Positions 1 through 8,250 are shown, counted from the first letter of the stretch. The stretch: DNA of 54,255 nt from Arthrobacter sp. Bi83 (GCF_918698095.1 NZ_CAKKLY010000033.1:1-54255); one strand, 5' to 3'. Translations and numbers: made by a program. Notes: generated from the sequence alone by a model not told the origin.

Positions 1-985
1 GGTAGTGAAGTGCTTCCGGTTCGAAACACGAACAGGCATAACGAAATCCATGACGGACCTTCCCCCCGCCCTGAGCACCGGCTCCAGCAACAGGGAACCT
101 GTCACACAACAGCCTGACACACAGGGAATCGGCGCTCACGCCGCTGTTGGTTGCAATCTTTCCCTGGAGGGTGAACTGATTGGTTGACAGGTTGAGTCCG
201 CCGCCGCTGACGGAGAACGTGTTACGAAGGCCGCCTGTCACCGTGTGGTCCTGGTTCGGATCTCCAAGGTACCCGGCAGGTGCTGCCGGGGCGGTGGCCG
301 GATCCCATTTGAGGAAGGGGCCGATGTTGCTCTTAAGTGCTGTGGTGAAGTTGCCCACGGCGGGGGAGATGTCCTCGACGAGCCTGCCGGCTCCCGTGCC
401 GTCCGTGTCGACTGTGATGGTGCCGTAGGGATGCTGGAAGGTAAGGGTGGCATTTGCGGGACCGCCCTTCACCACAATCCTCTGACGGCCGAAGACCATC
501 TGGTCGCCGTCCGTGACCGTGTTGGCGAACGCGGCCTCCAGGCCGAGCACCAAGGTGGCCTTTCCACCGCCGGGAAGGTCAAGGCCGGAGCTGGCGAGCA
601 TGTAGAACGCTTCTTCGGGGAAGTTGTCAGGGAACGAAATGGGCGCTGTGTCATTGGGGATGTCGCCAGGCAGGAAGCCGCACAGCGGGTTTTCCGCGTC
701 GAGGCAGAGCTCTACGCGTGTTCCCGACCGGTCCTCGTACCAGGAGGGGAAGCCGTTCTCGGCATTGACCGGACCGACAGAAACAAGTTTGTTGGTGGCC
801 AGATTTTGTTCGGTCACCTGGGTCGCGGCCACGGCCGAGGTGACGCCTGTCACCGACAGCAGGACAGTTGCCGCGGCCGCGATGGTCCGCCGGCCGCCAA
901 ACCGCCCGGCAATCGGGCTGGCGAACGGTGGAGAGAACCGCGGATTCAGCTGATGGACTGAGCCATTGGGTGGGTTGGTTGCCAT
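1..985 (-). CDS. Secreted protein of unknown function, C-terminus beyond the window
   Basis: Open from an ATG at 985 to the left edge, about 328 codons without a stop. The start is supported by GAGGAG eight bases upstream. Residues about 30-56 form a signal peptide (Arg-Arg, then a hydrophobic stretch rich in Ala and Val, ending SAVAA). The mature part has a FPSWYED motif, two Cys in ELCLD and PLCGF, and many Gly/Thr/Asn-rich strands, which suggests an extracellular beta-rich domain. I recall similar openings in large secreted actinobacterial proteins that carry Ig-like repeats, but I can assign no activity. The last 40 or so codons (bases 2-135) change character and become rich in Cys, Arg and His. 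They may not belong to the original reading frame. Confidence 0.6.
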   Translation of the reverse strand, partial: MATNPPNGSVHQLNPRFSPPFASPIAGRFGGRRTIAAAATVLLSVTGVTSAVAATQVTEQNLATNKLVSVGPVNAENGFPSWYEDRSGTRVELCLDAENPLCGFLPGDIPNDTAPISFPDNFPEEAFYMLASSGLDLPGGGKATLVLGLEAAFANTVTDGDQMVFGRQRIVVKGGPANATLTFQHPYGTITVDTDGTGAGRLVEDISPAVGNFTTALKSNIGPFLKWDPATAPAAPAGYLGDPNQDHTVTGGLRNTFSVSGGGLNLSTNQFTLQGKIATNSGVSADSLCVRLLCDRFPVAGAGAQGGGKVRHGFRYACSCFEPEALHY

Positions 986-1025
986 TGGTATATCTCCTCA
1001 GGTATGGCGCTGATGGCAACCAATA

Positions 1026-1061
1026 AACGTTGCCCGAGTTGTGAAAACCTTTGGCAACGTT
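1026..1061. promoter_or_regulatory. Inverted repeat AACGTTGCC / GGCAACGTT between divergent genes
   Basis: AACGTTGCC (1026-1034) and GGCAACGTT (1053-1061) are perfect inverted repeats separated by 18 bases. Each arm holds the palindrome AACGTT; the right one extends to CAACGTTG. The site lies between the secreted-protein gene (start 985, minus) and dps (start 1212, plus). Palindromes with a central CG resemble LacI-family operators, but no such regulator is nearby. Its role is inferred. Confidence 0.4.
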
Positions 1062-1211
1062 GGGATCGGTGGGAGTCCGAAAACGGCGGCACCCCCCGGC
1101 CCTCTGGAAGGCAGGACGCCGTGCCCGCGCCCACCGGAAGATAAGTATGCTTGGAATCATCTTGGCCGGCCGCTCGCGGCCGGTGCCGGGCAACAGCAGC
1201 GGAGGAAGAAA

Positions 1212-1691
1212 ATGAAAGCGTCCCAGACCCTGGCCAGCAACCTTCAGAAGGTCCTCACCGACCTGATCGAACTCCATGTGCAGGGGAAGCAGGCGCACTG
1301 GAACCTGGTGGGAACCAACTTCCGGGACCTGCATCTGCAGCTGGACGAAATCATCGCCAGTGCACGGTTGTTCGCGGACCAGACGGCGGAACGCATGCGT
1401 GCCCTGCACGCCCTTCCGGACGGCAGAAGCTCGACAGTTTCAGCGGACACCAGGCTGGAACAGTTCCCCGGCGGCCTGACTTCCACGAAGGACACGGTCA
1501 AGCTCATCACCGCGCGGCTGGAGCAGACCGTCAAGACCATGCGGGACGTCCATGACGAGGTGGACGAAGAAGACCCCACCAGCGCCGACCTGTTGCACGC
1601 GGCCATCACGCGGCTGGAGCAGCTGGCATGGATGGTGAACGCGGAAATCATGACCCCCACGGCGTCGGTGACTTCACCGGCGGGAGACTGA
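1212..1691 (+). CDS. dps: Dps-family ferritin-like DNA-protection protein
   Basis: 159 residues, the usual Dps length. The intersubunit ferroxidase ligands are all present with canonical spacing: His29 (in AHW), His41, Asp45, Asp56 and Glu60, matching the 12-4-11-4 pattern of E. coli Dps. Dps assembles into a 12-subunit shell that oxidises Fe(II) with peroxide, stores the iron and, in some species, coats DNA in stationary phase. The short N-terminus lacks an obvious Lys-rich DNA-binding tail, so iron detoxification is the safer role. The ATG follows GGAGG by six bases. The next gene starts eight bases downstream but looks functionally unrelated. An inverted repeat at 1026-1061 lies upstream. 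Confidence 0.92.
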   Translation: MKASQTLASNLQKVLTDLIELHVQGKQAHWNLVGTNFRDLHLQLDEIIASARLFADQTAERMRALHALPDGRSSTVSADTRLEQFPGGLTSTKDTVKLITARLEQTVKTMRDVHDEVDEEDPTSADLLHAAITRLEQLAWMVNAEIMTPTASVTSPAGD

Positions 1692-1699
1692 GCAGCCTG

Positions 1700-2833
1700 A
1701 TGAGCCCGCCGCACCGCCGCTGGCAGGCCGTCCGCATCAGCTCCACGCCGGAGCAGCTCGGCGAACTTGCTCCCGCCCTCGAGTCATTTGCCGCCGCCGT
1801 AGGGGACGTTCCCGCGCTCCTGGCTGCAGCCCACGAGGCCGGCCGGACCGCGCCGAAGCCGGGCGACGGAGGTACAGCCAGGCTGTGGGAACTGTTGGCT
1901 TCCGTTGCCTCCATCGACGTGGCGGCAGGCCGAATCCTTGAACCGCACCTGGACGCCGGCGCCATCCTTGCGCAGGCAGGAAAGGCCGGTTCCTTCACCG
2001 GAACCTGGGGTGTCTTTGCTGCCGAAGGCGCCGGCACGCGGCTGAACGCGGAGTCCGGAGACGCGCGGGGAGAGCTGCACCTCACCGGGTCCAAGCCATG
2101 GTGCTCGCTGGCACAATTCGTGGACCACGCCGTGGTCACCGCGCACACTCCTGCCGGCGGCCGCGGTGCCTTTGCCGTTGACCTCAGGGATGCCGGCGTG
2201 ACCTGCGCCGATCCGGAATGGACCAGCCTGGGCCTGAGGGAAATTCCCAGCGGCACTGTCCATTTCGACCGGGTGGCCGGAGTGCCGCTTGGCGACGAGG
2301 GGTGGTACTTCCAGCGGCCGGGCTTCGCCTGGGGCGGCATGGGCGTGGCGGCATGCTGGCTGGGGGGTGCAGTAGCGGTGGGCAGGTACTTTAAGGCCGC
2401 CCTGATTGGGGGGACCCAGTCCCAACGTCAGCCCGATCAGGTGGCCCTCGCCAGCCTTGGCGAGGTGGACCGTATCCTCACGTCAGCGATCGGGCATCTC
2501 GCCAGAACCGCTGAGCTGGTCGACCGCGGCCTGCTGGGCAGCGCGGGGAAGCGTGGAGCCAGCGAGTCTCCTGAAACGTCGCCGGAGGAGCTTGGGGCCG
2601 GTCAGGAGCCCGGTGCGTGGGGCGAGGCGCTCCGCGTCCGCGGAACTGTTGCTGCCGCCGTCGAACGCGTCCAGCTCCTGGTGAGCCAAAACCTGGGGCC
2701 GGGGCCGCTGGCCTTCGACGAACGGTACGGCAAGTGCATGGCGGACCTGTCGCTGTACGTCCGCCAGCATCACGCGATGCGCGATGACGCCCAGCTCGGT
2801 GCGCTGACCCTGAAGGGGGATCACGCGTGGTGA
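1700..2833 (+). CDS. Acyl-CoA dehydrogenase-like protein, first gene of a three-gene operon
   Basis: 377 residues from the ATG at 1700; an earlier in-frame start would run inside dps. The middle (about 95-215) has the acyl-CoA dehydrogenase beta-domain pattern (FTGTWGVFAAEGAGTRL, then GSKPWCSLA), and the C-terminal third is helical as in the family. The flavin-domain signature is weak, there is no YEGTNEI-like segment, and I cannot place a catalytic Glu. It may bind flavin and oxidise a non-CoA substrate, or have lost classical activity. Its stop overlaps the GTG start of the deacetylase-methyltransferase gene, so it is translationally coupled to a sugar-modifying set. Substrate unknown. Confidence 0.7.
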   Translation: MSPPHRRWQAVRISSTPEQLGELAPALESFAAAVGDVPALLAAAHEAGRTAPKPGDGGTARLWELLASVASIDVAAGRILEPHLDAGAILAQAGKAGSFTGTWGVFAAEGAGTRLNAESGDARGELHLTGSKPWCSLAQFVDHAVVTAHTPAGGRGAFAVDLRDAGVTCADPEWTSLGLREIPSGTVHFDRVAGVPLGDEGWYFQRPGFAWGGMGVAACWLGGAVAVGRYFKAALIGGTQSQRQPDQVALASLGEVDRILTSAIGHLARTAELVDRGLLGSAGKRGASESPETSPEELGAGQEPGAWGEALRVRGTVAAAVERVQLLVSQNLGPGPLAFDERYGKCMADLSLYVRQHHAMRDDAQLGALTLKGDHAW

Positions 2834-4215
2834 CCTTCGCCCACACGGACAGCGGCACGGATGAGGCTGCCTGGGCGACAAGCGGGCTCGGGGGCCTGGG
2901 CGAACTTCCGCTGGATTCCGGCGAGCTGGGTGATATGACGTTCATCCTGCTCGCTGCCCATCCCGATGACGAATCGCTCGGTGCGGGCGGCCTCCTTTCC
3001 CGGCTGGCCGGGGCCGGTGCCGACGTGGAGGTGCTGCTGTGCTCGGCAGGGGAGGCCTCCCACCCGGGCTCTCCGACCACAACGCCGGAGCAGCTTGCGG
3101 CCGTCCGGCTGGCCGAGTTTGCGGCTGCCATGTCCGGGCTCGGCTTGGCCGGGCGCTGGCAGTTCCTGGAGCTGGCGGACGGCAAGCTCGCCCAGGACCG
3201 CGCGGTGATCGCGCGGCACCTGGCGGAGGCCGTTGGCCGTCATCCCGGACCTCCGGAGCGGCTGGCGCTGGTTGCCCCTTACCGCGGCGACGGGCACATC
3301 GACCACGACACGTTGGGGGCTGTGGCAGCGGAGCTCGCGGCGGCCGGCGGCCACGGGCTGCTGGAATACCCCATCTGGTACTGGCTCTGGGCAGCGCCGG
3401 AGCACCAGGCCTGGCAGAACTGGCTTCGACTTCCGCTGAGCGACGGCGAGCAGCGCGCAAAGCGTGACGCCATGCGGTCCCACTCCTCGCAGGTCCAGCC
3501 ACTGTCGGAGCGCCGCGGCGACGAAGTGCTCCTCACGGACCGGTTCCTTGGCCACTTTGAGCGGGCGTTCGAGATATTTGCCTGGCAGCCCCCGGTCTCC
3601 GGAAGGCGGGGCGCCGCGGACGCTGAGGGCATCTTTGATGCCGTGCACCTCGGGGCGGCGGACCCGTGGGGGTACGAGGACAGCTGGTATGAGCAGCGCA
3701 AGCGCGCCTTGACGCTTGCAGCGCTGCCGGAGCCAAAGTACGACGCCGGGCTGGAAATCGGCTGCTCGATCGGCACCCTGAGTGCCGAACTGGCACAGCG
3801 GTGCGGGCGGTTCCTGGCCGTCGACGCCAGCAGCGCAGCGCTGGTGCGGGCGGCACGGCGGCTGGCACCCTTCGCCGGCGCGGAGGCGCGGCACCTGACG
3901 CTTCCGCAGCAATGGCCGGACGGCAACTTCGACCTGATTGTGGTCTCGGAAGTGGGCTACTACCTAACGACCGCCGAACTCGGGGAGCTTTTCGGGCGCA
4001 TCGCTGGGGCGCTGGCGCCCGGCGGAACGCTGCTGCTTTGCCACTGGCGGCACCCGGTTTCCGGCTGGGAGCTCGACGGCGACGCCGTCCACGCACTGGC
4101 CAGGGACCGCTTGCGCTGGCCAACCGCAGGACTCTACCGGGAGCGCGATTTCGTGCTGGAGACGTTCCTCGCGCCGGTGATTCAGCAGGACCCGGAGCCG
4201 GCGCATGGCACCTGA
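2827..4215 (+). CDS. PIG-L family deacetylase fused to a class I SAM methyltransferase
   Basis: 462 residues in two domains. Residues about 37-250 are a PIG-L/LmbE zinc deacetylase with the metal-binding AHPDDE motif and a downstream HIDHD segment. Residues about 270-460 are a Rossmann methyltransferase with the SAM motif LEIGCSIGTLS and the acidic residue in FLAVDAS. PIG-L enzymes remove N-acetyl groups from GlcNAc-type sugars (for example MshB), so one protein could deacetylate and methylate a sugar or sugar conjugate. The GTG at 2827 follows AAGGGGGAT; an ATG at 2935, just before the domain, is the alternative. It overlaps the stop of the upstream gene and the start of the downstream glycosyltransferase. 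Confidence 0.85.
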   Translation: MVTFAHTDSGTDEAAWATSGLGGLGELPLDSGELGDMTFILLAAHPDDESLGAGGLLSRLAGAGADVEVLLCSAGEASHPGSPTTTPEQLAAVRLAEFAAAMSGLGLAGRWQFLELADGKLAQDRAVIARHLAEAVGRHPGPPERLALVAPYRGDGHIDHDTLGAVAAELAAAGGHGLLEYPIWYWLWAAPEHQAWQNWLRLPLSDGEQRAKRDAMRSHSSQVQPLSERRGDEVLLTDRFLGHFERAFEIFAWQPPVSGRRGAADAEGIFDAVHLGAADPWGYEDSWYEQRKRALTLAALPEPKYDAGLEIGCSIGTLSAELAQRCGRFLAVDASSAALVRAARRLAPFAGAEARHLTLPQQWPDGNFDLIVVSEVGYYLTTAELGELFGRIAGALAPGGTLLLCHWRHPVSGWELDGDAVHALARDRLRWPTAGLYRERDFVLETFLAPVIQQDPEPAHGT

Positions 4216-4969
4216 GTCAATCCGTTCGCAGGCCCGTCCCCTGATCCGCCGGGTTGAGGTGGTCATGCCGGCGCACGACGAGGAGCGCCACTTGAAGCAG
4301 GCCCTTGACGCACTCCGGGCGGCGGTGGAGGCCGTAGTGCAGCGGAAGCCGGCCACCGTCGTCGGGATTACCGTTGTGCTGGACCACTGCACCGATAGGT
4401 CGGCCGAGATCGTGGCCCGTTTTGCCAGCCTGGACCACCGGATCACGATGATGCATCAGCGGTTCCACAACGCAGGCGCAAGCAGGGCCGCCGGAATTTC
4501 GGCGGCGCTGCGCGGCCGCCAGTCAGAACTGGCGGGCACCTGGCTCGCCAGCACCGATGCTGACTCGTGCGTCCCCGAGAGCTGGCTGTGGCGCCAGCTC
4601 GAATTCGCCGACGCCGGCTGGGACGTGGTGCTGGGCTCCGTGGAACCTGACCCCGGGGACGTGGACCCGGAGCTCCTCCGGCGGTGGCGGGTCAAGCACC
4701 CGTTTGAGGAAGACCACCCTCACGTTTACGGTGCAAATCTGGGTGTCCGGGCTTCGGCCTACCTGCTGGCCGGTGGATTTCCGGAACTGCGCTCCGCGGA
4801 AGACAAGGTACTCGTGGACCGGCTGCGGCGCCGTGGCTGTGCCGTCGTGGCAACGGACAGCACACGCGTGCTCACCTCGGGGCGGACCTCCGCCCGGGCG
4901 CCGCACGGATTTGGTGCCTACCTGCGGGCGCTCGGGGTGGAGACCGCCGCCGCCCTCCGCAGCGGCTAG
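4205..4969 (+). CDS. Family 2 glycosyltransferase
   Basis: 254 residues with a GT-A fold. The nucleotide-sugar-binding start VMPAHDEE is near residue 20, the DxD-type metal motif STDADS is near 116, and a VYGANLGVR acceptor-loop segment is near 175. It has no transmembrane segment, so it is probably a cytoplasmic enzyme acting on a small or lipid-linked acceptor. The start overlaps the end of the deacetylase-methyltransferase gene by 11 bases, making it the last gene of this operon. The set (oxidase-like protein, deacetylase/methyltransferase, glycosyltransferase) suggests assembly of a modified glycoside. Donor and acceptor cannot be read from the sequence. Confidence 0.85.
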   Translation: MAPESIRSQARPLIRRVEVVMPAHDEERHLKQALDALRAAVEAVVQRKPATVVGITVVLDHCTDRSAEIVARFASLDHRITMMHQRFHNAGASRAAGISAALRGRQSELAGTWLASTDADSCVPESWLWRQLEFADAGWDVVLGSVEPDPGDVDPELLRRWRVKHPFEEDHPHVYGANLGVRASAYLLAGGFPELRSAEDKVLVDRLRRRGCAVVATDSTRVLTSGRTSARAPHGFGAYLRALGVETAAALRSG

Positions 4970-5039
4970 CCAACACGCCCGGGAGCGGCTGCCGCCGGCC
5001 CCGGCTTCCCCTGAAGTTCTTCCGCTGAAGGCGGGTGCG

Positions 5040-6134
5040 TCACTTGGTGTCGGCGCGGTACTGCCCGTTCTGCTGGTCGGCGTGCTTCTCGCGAAGCTCC
5101 CGCCCGTGCCGGATGTCTTCCTCCTCCTGCTCCTGGAGCTTGTCGCTCTTCTTTGTGTCACGGGGCGGCAGTTGGATGGTTTCCTCCGCCTCGATGCCGG
5201 CCTGTAGCTGCCGGCCGCGTTCCATCTCGGCGTCGAACTCGGCGCCGAACAGCAGCGACATGTTGAGGATCCAGAGCCACAGGAGCATGACGATCACGCC
5301 GCCGATTGCGCCGTAAGTCTTGTTGTAATTGGAGAAGTTGGCCACGTAGAACGCAAATCCCACCGAGGCCAGCACGAACGCGATCAGGGCGATGAGGGAG
5401 CCGATGCTCATCCAGCGGATCTTCGGCTGCCTGACGTTCGGGGTGGCGTAGTAGAGGATGGCGATGACAACGATGACGAGCAGGATGATGACCGGCCATT
5501 TGGCAATGTTCCAGACGGCAAGGAACACGCCGCCGAGCCCTAGGACGCCGCCCACAGCTTCCGCGACCGGGCCGCTGATCACCAGCATCGCCGCGAGCAG
5601 CGCAACAATGACCACCGAAAGGAAGGTCACGCCAAGCATGGTTCCGCGGAGCTTGACGAAGCCGCGGCCTTCATCGATTTCGTAAATCCGGTTCATGGCG
5701 CGGCCGAACGCGCCCACGTAGCCCGAAGCGGACCACAGCGCTGTTGCGAGGCCGATGACCAGGGTGAAGCCGGCGGCCGGCGAGCTGGTCAGTTCCTGAA
5801 TGGGCTCACGGATCATGTCCACGGTGGAGCCGGGCGCGATGCCCTGCACAATGTCCAGGAGGGCCGCTGTTGTTTTTTCCGCCTGGCCGAAGATGCCGAG
5901 CAGCGAAACCAACGCCAGCAGCGCCGGGAAGAGCGATAGAACGGCGTAGTACGTGAGTCCCGCGGCGAGGTCCGGGCACTGGTCCTTGCTGAACTCCCGG
6001 AGCGTCTTCTTGGCAATGTACTTCCAGGAGGGCTTGGTGACATCGGTGGGGCTGTCCGGCTTGCGGGCGTCATCAGGGGCGGGCGCCGTGGACGCCTTGG
6101 CTGTACTGGTTTCCGGGGCTTCGTTCGTGGCCAT
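5040..6134 (-). CDS. YihY/BrkB-family integral membrane protein
   Basis: 364 residues from an ATG preceded by GAAAGGAT. After a polar N-terminus of about 60 residues comes the YihY core: DLAAGLTYYAVLSLFPAL opens the first membrane segment and five more hydrophobic segments follow, among them one containing GAIGGVIVMLLWLWI. The C-terminus (about 50 residues) is highly charged and cytoplasmic in style. The family was once annotated as ribonuclease BN, which is wrong for this fold; it is a membrane protein of unsettled function, possibly in transport or envelope stress. It converges with the GT2 gene and stands alone. Confidence 0.88.
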   Translation of the reverse strand: MATNEAPETSTAKASTAPAPDDARKPDSPTDVTKPSWKYIAKKTLREFSKDQCPDLAAGLTYYAVLSLFPALLALVSLLGIFGQAEKTTAALLDIVQGIAPGSTVDMIREPIQELTSSPAAGFTLVIGLATALWSASGYVGAFGRAMNRIYEIDEGRGFVKLRGTMLGVTFLSVVIVALLAAMLVISGPVAEAVGGVLGLGGVFLAVWNIAKWPVIILLVIVVIAILYYATPNVRQPKIRWMSIGSLIALIAFVLASVGFAFYVANFSNYNKTYGAIGGVIVMLLWLWILNMSLLFGAEFDAEMERGRQLQAGIEAEETIQLPPRDTKKSDKLQEQEEEDIRHGRELREKHADQQNGQYRADTK

Positions 6135-6272
6135 GGGGCCATCCTTTCGGGCACTTTGCGGCCGGCAAGATCCCGTATTGGAGTATTTGCCGCCTGCAGT
6201 CAACTGGGTCAGGCTTGGTGGACGTTGGCCTTGGCTTCTGCGTTCCGTGGTAGACCACTCATCATCGGCCGC

Positions 6273-7199
6273 TTACGTGGGATGGGATCGATCGCGCGTT
6301 AGCGGGTCGCTCCCCAGTGGCTCGTCGGCAAGGTCTTTGCCGGCCAGAGGATCGACCGCAATCTGTGTACTGGACCGCGCATCCTCGGCCAGTTGGGGTG
6401 AATTCAGTGGGCTGGGCATGTGGGTTACGGCCGGGTACTGGGCCACTCCGGAGAACCCGGCGGTGGTGGCGTCGGGACCCGGCAGATTCACAGCGGGTGG
6501 TGGTACAGCGATACCGGCTGCGGGAACGAAGCTTCCGGACGCGGCCTCGGCTCCAGGCAGGTCCACCGCGGGTGGCGGTATGGCGGTGCCGGCCGCGGGA
6601 ACGAAGCTTCCGGGAGCCTCAGGTGCCCCGGCGCTTAGGCCACGCGCGAGCCTTCCCGCGACGACACCCGCACCGGCTGCCAGCAGGAGAAAAGTGCCTG
6701 GACGCTTACGGGCGAACGACTTTGCTTCATCGAGAACTGACCCCGGGTCCCTGCCGTCCAGCCAGGATGCTACTGCCGAGGAGCGTTCAGCGGCTTTCCT
6801 CACCAGATCAGAGGCAACCCCCGGCTGATCGGATGCCATCGCCATCGCCTGCAGCTCCTCCGAAAGGGTCCGAAGGCCTGATGCTGCTTTTTGCTGCTGG
6901 CTGACGGCCTGGCCGGTCAGCTCGGATTTGGCCTGGTGAAGCAAGTCCCGGGCGGTGGACTGTGCTTCGGCTGCGACATGGGCAGCCTCGGTCGTCGCCG
7001 ACTCGGATACGGTCCGGGCAGAATCCGCAGCCATGCGGGCGACGCCCGCCGCCTCCTCCTTGGCTGTTTCCTTTTTCGAGGATGCCGTGCCCTGTTCGCC
7101 CCCACTGGACTGGTCGGCGAGGTGTTGCGGGGCCGCGTGCTGCGCGGCCGCGGTTTCAGGATCGCTCCCATCCTGAGGCCATTGGCTTTCTGTCATCAT
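6273..7199 (-). CDS. Ala-rich helical protein with a hydrophobic anchor and a 25-residue tandem repeat
   Basis: 308 residues. Residues 40-165 are Ala/Glu/Gln-rich and read as amphipathic helix (a phasin- or apolipoprotein-like pattern). Then comes a short hydrophobic segment near 170-190 (FLLLAAGAGVVAGRLARG) and a Pro/Ala-rich tail. The tail holds two copies of a 25-residue unit containing GSFVPAAG and PPPAV. Similar proteins with a C-terminal membrane hairpin occur in stress loci of soil actinobacteria, but I know no assigned function. Start is ATG 7199 or 7196, after GAAAGAGAG. The gene diverges from the membrane coiled-coil gene at 7391 across a palindromic promoter, so shared stress control is plausible. 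Confidence 0.6.
   Translation of the reverse strand: MMTESQWPQDGSDPETAAAQHAAPQHLADQSSGGEQGTASSKKETAKEEAAGVARMAADSARTVSESATTEAAHVAAEAQSTARDLLHQAKSELTGQAVSQQQKAASGLRTLSEELQAMAMASDQPGVASDLVRKAAERSSAVASWLDGRDPGSVLDEAKSFARKRPGTFLLLAAGAGVVAGRLARGLSAGAPEAPGSFVPAAGTAIPPPAVDLPGAEAASGSFVPAAGIAVPPPAVNLPGPDATTAGFSGVAQYPAVTHMPSPLNSPQLAEDARSSTQIAVDPLAGKDLADEPLGSDPLTRDRSHPT
6478..6627. repeat. 75-bp direct repeat, two units, inside the Ala-rich protein gene
   Basis: Two adjacent units with a 75-base period (about 6478-6552 and 6553-6627). Shared blocks include GGGAACGAAGCTTCCGG and AGCGGGTGG/CGCGGGTGG. The period is 25 codons, so the repeat preserves the frame and encodes a Pro/Ala-rich segment. Some synonymous drift between units shows that the duplication is not very recent. 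Confidence 0.8.
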
Positions 7200-7254
7200 C
7201 GCTCTCTTTCAAAGAAGGTGGGCTGCTGATCACAACCGGCTTTGTTGGCGGTAA

Positions 7255-7286
7255 AATAGTAAGCATGATTACTATTAGATAGTAAG
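7255..7286. promoter_or_regulatory. Palindrome AATAGTAA-GCATGA-TTACTATT with an extra half-site
   Basis: AATAGTAA (7255-7262) and TTACTATT (7269-7276) are perfect inverted repeats around a GCATGA centre that is itself one base from palindromic. A further ATAGTAAG lies at 7279-7286. The site is AT-rich in a GC-rich region and lies between the divergent starts at 7199 (minus) and 7391 (plus). A related palindrome occurs upstream of the sigma factor at 8251. I read it as an operator for an unidentified dimeric regulator. Confidence 0.6.
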
Positions 7287-7390
7287 TACCCCGATTGCCG
7301 CTAGTTCAATCGGCCGCGAGTTGAGGCCTGCAAGACGGCCTTCGACACAGTGGCTGGCCCGTGCTGGAAATGGAAAGAGGTGGATCCACG

Positions 7391-7930
7391 GTGGATGCCT
7401 GGATTTGGATCGTTGTTGGAATCGTCGTCGTTGCCCTGATCGTTTTGCTCCTCATGACGAGCCGCAAGCGCAAGGAGGCCTTTAGGCAAAAGCGCGATGA
7501 AACCAACCGTCAGCACGCTGCGGAAATCCGCAGGGAGGGGGAGAATGCCGAACTTGAGGCCCGTGAAAATGAGGCCCACGCGCTCCGTGCCAAGTCGGAC
7601 GCAGAGAAGGCGCAGGTCGAGGCTGCCCGGCTCCGCCAGGAGGCCGAGAAGCGGCAGTCCGAGGCGCAGGGCCTTCGAAGCGATTCGGAGAAGCACCTGA
7701 CCAAGGCTGACGCGCTGGACCCGGACGTGGACGATGAAGGTCGCCGCCGTTCCGGGGCCGTTGTTGACCCCGATCAGCGGACTGATGCCGGCCGTGACAT
7801 GAGGGCTGACCGTGACATGGGGGCTGACCGTGACCGTGATCCCCGCGCCGACGCAGACGCCGGACGAGATCCGCGGACCGACGCAGAGGCAAACCCGGCC
7901 GATCCGCGCCGGAACACTCCGCGGGAGTGA
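7391..7930 (+). CDS. Small membrane-anchored coiled-coil protein
   Basis: 179 residues from a GTG at 7391, chosen because AGAGG lies ten bases upstream; an ATG at 7370 would add seven residues. One transmembrane segment at residues 4-22 (IWIVVGIVVVALIVLLL) is followed by a basic stretch, so the body is probably cytoplasmic. Residues 30-110 are heptad-like and rich in Glu, Arg, Ala and Lys (coiled coil). The tail is an Asp/Arg low-complexity run encoded in part by 18-base repeats near 7790-7840 (units like GACCGTGACATGGGGGCT). It resembles small stress-associated proteins of Arthrobacter relatives. No enzymatic domain is visible. It shares the palindromic promoter with the Ala-rich protein. 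Confidence 0.65.
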   Translation: MDAWIWIVVGIVVVALIVLLLMTSRKRKEAFRQKRDETNRQHAAEIRREGENAELEARENEAHALRAKSDAEKAQVEAARLRQEAEKRQSEAQGLRSDSEKHLTKADALDPDVDDEGRRRSGAVVDPDQRTDAGRDMRADRDMGADRDRDPRADADAGRDPRTDAEANPADPRRNTPRE

Positions 7931-8065
7931 CGGACCGCACGCAATACAGTCCGGCTAGTCCCGTCCCCGCCGCCCCCGGCCGAGCAATGCCCGCGCGGCG
8001 GTCGGCAGCGCGCGACGCGGTTTGAGTGGCGGGGACGGAACGACGCCGGCACCCTTAGTCATGCC

Positions 8066-8246
8066 CTATATAACTTCCTTGATGGCCTCCAGTGATGACG
8101 ACCGGGGCTCCCATCCCAGTTAGCTGCGGGCTCGCGCGGTGTCCGTGAGTTGGCTGTGCCCGTGACGTCGGTCCGGTGGAGCAGCGCGAGGTCGCGGTTG
8201 GGCTGGATCTGCCAGGCCAAATGCACCACGGCGTCCGCAAAGCCAT
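8066..8246 (-). pseudogene. Remnant of an NAD-dependent epimerase/dehydratase with a large internal deletion
   Basis: Read on the minus strand, 8244-8130 encodes a segment typical of the N-terminal third of extended SDR epimerases (FADAVVHLAWQIQPNRD, followed by a TDVTGTAN block). After a frame change, 8120-8066 encodes LGWEPRSSSLEAIKEVI and a TAG stop, which matches the C-terminal end of the same family. The roughly 150-200 residues that should lie between are missing, and there is no start codon or Rossmann GxxGxxG segment upstream. This is a collapsed gene, not a small protein. The rest of 7931-8330 contains the palindrome at 8251 and no other gene that I can support. Confidence 0.7.
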
Positions 8247-8250
8247 TGTG

